64,000 nt of DNA, from positions 112,191-176,190 of the forward strand of contig CANROC010000006.1 in the NCBI GenBank assembly GCA_947632175.1. Direction: 5' to 3'. The notes beneath the pieces are model-generated. The model ran no database searches. It was not told the DNA's origin and was given only the letters and a program-made list of their open reading frames with translations. Below, piece by piece: positions 63,608 to 64,000 of this stretch; position 1 is the first letter of the stretch; each line of letters begins with the position of its first letter. The DNA is from an uncultured Oscillospiraceae bacterium (GTDB lineage Bacteria; Bacillota; Clostridia; Oscillospirales; Oscillospiraceae). A program made the position numbers and the translations under genes.

Positions 63608-63931
63608 ATGCCCAGATTGAAATTCCAGACGCTGACGGAGCAGATGTTCTACGCGCTTTTGTGCCTTAAGGAGGAGCGGTGCGGGACGGACATTCTGGAT
63701 CTGGTCCCGGCGATGACGGGCGGGCAGGTGAGCATCGGGTCCGGGACGCTCTACACGCTCCTGGAGCAGTTCCTGGACGCGGGGATGATCCGGGAGACGA
63801 TGGTGGAGGGCCGCCGGCGCAGCTACGTCCTCACGGACGCGGGCAGGGAGATGTTAAAGAGGGAAGTGGACCGCCTCCGCCGCCAGACGGAGGACTACGA
63901 AAGATTTTTTGTCAGGGAGGGCTTACTGTGA
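63608..63931 (+). CDS. PadR-family regulator
   Basis: A 107-residue winged-helix protein: FYALLCLKEERCGTDILDLV, then SGTLYTLLEQFLDAGMI and RRRSYVLTDAGREMLKRE. It matches the short PadR class that is usually followed by a membrane-protein gene. GGGGTGG precedes the ATG. Confidence 0.93.
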   Translation: MPRLKFQTLTEQMFYALLCLKEERCGTDILDLVPAMTGGQVSIGSGTLYTLLEQFLDAGMIRETMVEGRRRSYVLTDAGREMLKREVDRLRRQTEDYERFFVREGLL

Positions 63932-63957
63932 AAACAAATACCGAGCAGAAAACATAG
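63928..63957 (+). pseudogene. Truncated frame after padR
   Basis: A GTG overlapping the padR stop (GTGA) opens a frame KTNTEQK that ends at TAG after nine codons. In related loci a larger gene usually starts here by coupling, so this could be a gene broken by mutation. The bases to 64000 show no other gene. Confidence 0.35.
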
Positions 63958-64000
63958 AGCAGGCCAGAAAAAAGGCATAGCAAAGCAAGCCCCCAGTGGG

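Overview
The window joins two kinds of DNA: a large, almost complete prophage (about 1-32,371) and host chromosome (about 32,372-64,000). The host part is GC-rich and carries the classic Firmicutes order pyrH-frr-uppS-cdsA-dxr-rseP-ispG-polC. It also has a PolC-type polymerase, a CIRCE-controlled groESL operon, a SpoVB-like flippase, a VanZ-like protein, a BlaI/BlaR1-type pair and a MecA-like adaptor. This suggests a high-GC, probably spore-forming gut clostridium, with Oscillospiraceae (Oscillibacter/Flavonifractor-like) the best guess. No rRNA or species marker is present, so the genus is inference.

Prophage layout, all on the + strand: the 3' end of a VapE-type primase; a VRR-NUC nuclease, a SNF2-like helicase and a DUF1492/sigma-like late regulator (471-2525); terminase subunits, portal and an SPP1 gp7-like head protein with a C-terminal polymorphic-toxin-like nuclease domain and a small Sm-like partner (2700-7549); an AT-richer cassette of Ig-like and Trp-rich proteins bounded by two related terminators (7650-9421); scaffold, capsid and connector genes (9519-12986); a contractile PBSX-type tail with sheath, tube, a chaperone pair joined by a -1 frameshift site, tape measure, LysM protein, hub and baseplate (13169-21672). 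Then come a tail fibre ending in a diversity-generating retroelement (DGR) variable region, Avd, the template repeat and the DGR reverse transcriptase (21673-25519). A carbohydrate-binding protein, holin-like proteins and an amidase follow (25510-27946). Last is an accessory region with small unknown genes, a second DGR target, an HTH regulator, a SprT-like protease and an HTH protein (28146-32084). The prophage abuts the 3' end of the tmRNA gene (minus strand, 32372-32730), which is the likely attachment site. The integrase and the other attachment site lie left of the window.

The most notable system is the DGR with one template and two variable regions. All 21 differences between template and VR1 and all 18 between template and VR2 fall at template adenines. 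VR1 ends the tail fibre. VR2 ends a separate 190-residue protein 6 kb away that is not in the tail operon. Each variable region is followed by a perfect 10-bp hairpin with the same CTTGT loop.

Host region: minus-strand smpB, cyclophilin and SDR genes read toward ssrA, so SmpB and its RNA partner are neighbours. After an AT-rich island with vanZ comes the long + strand pyrH-to-polC run, a membrane Ser/Thr kinase with YARHG domains, a convergent DUF362-ferredoxin gene, an RNA methyltransferase, a diacylglycerol-kinase-like gene, groES-groEL, rpe-recR, a cation/proton antiporter, an ECF sigma/anti-sigma pair, the blaI-blaR1-like pair, a SpoVB-like flippase and a PadR regulator. Two 160-bp MITE-like elements flank the DAGK-groESL block.
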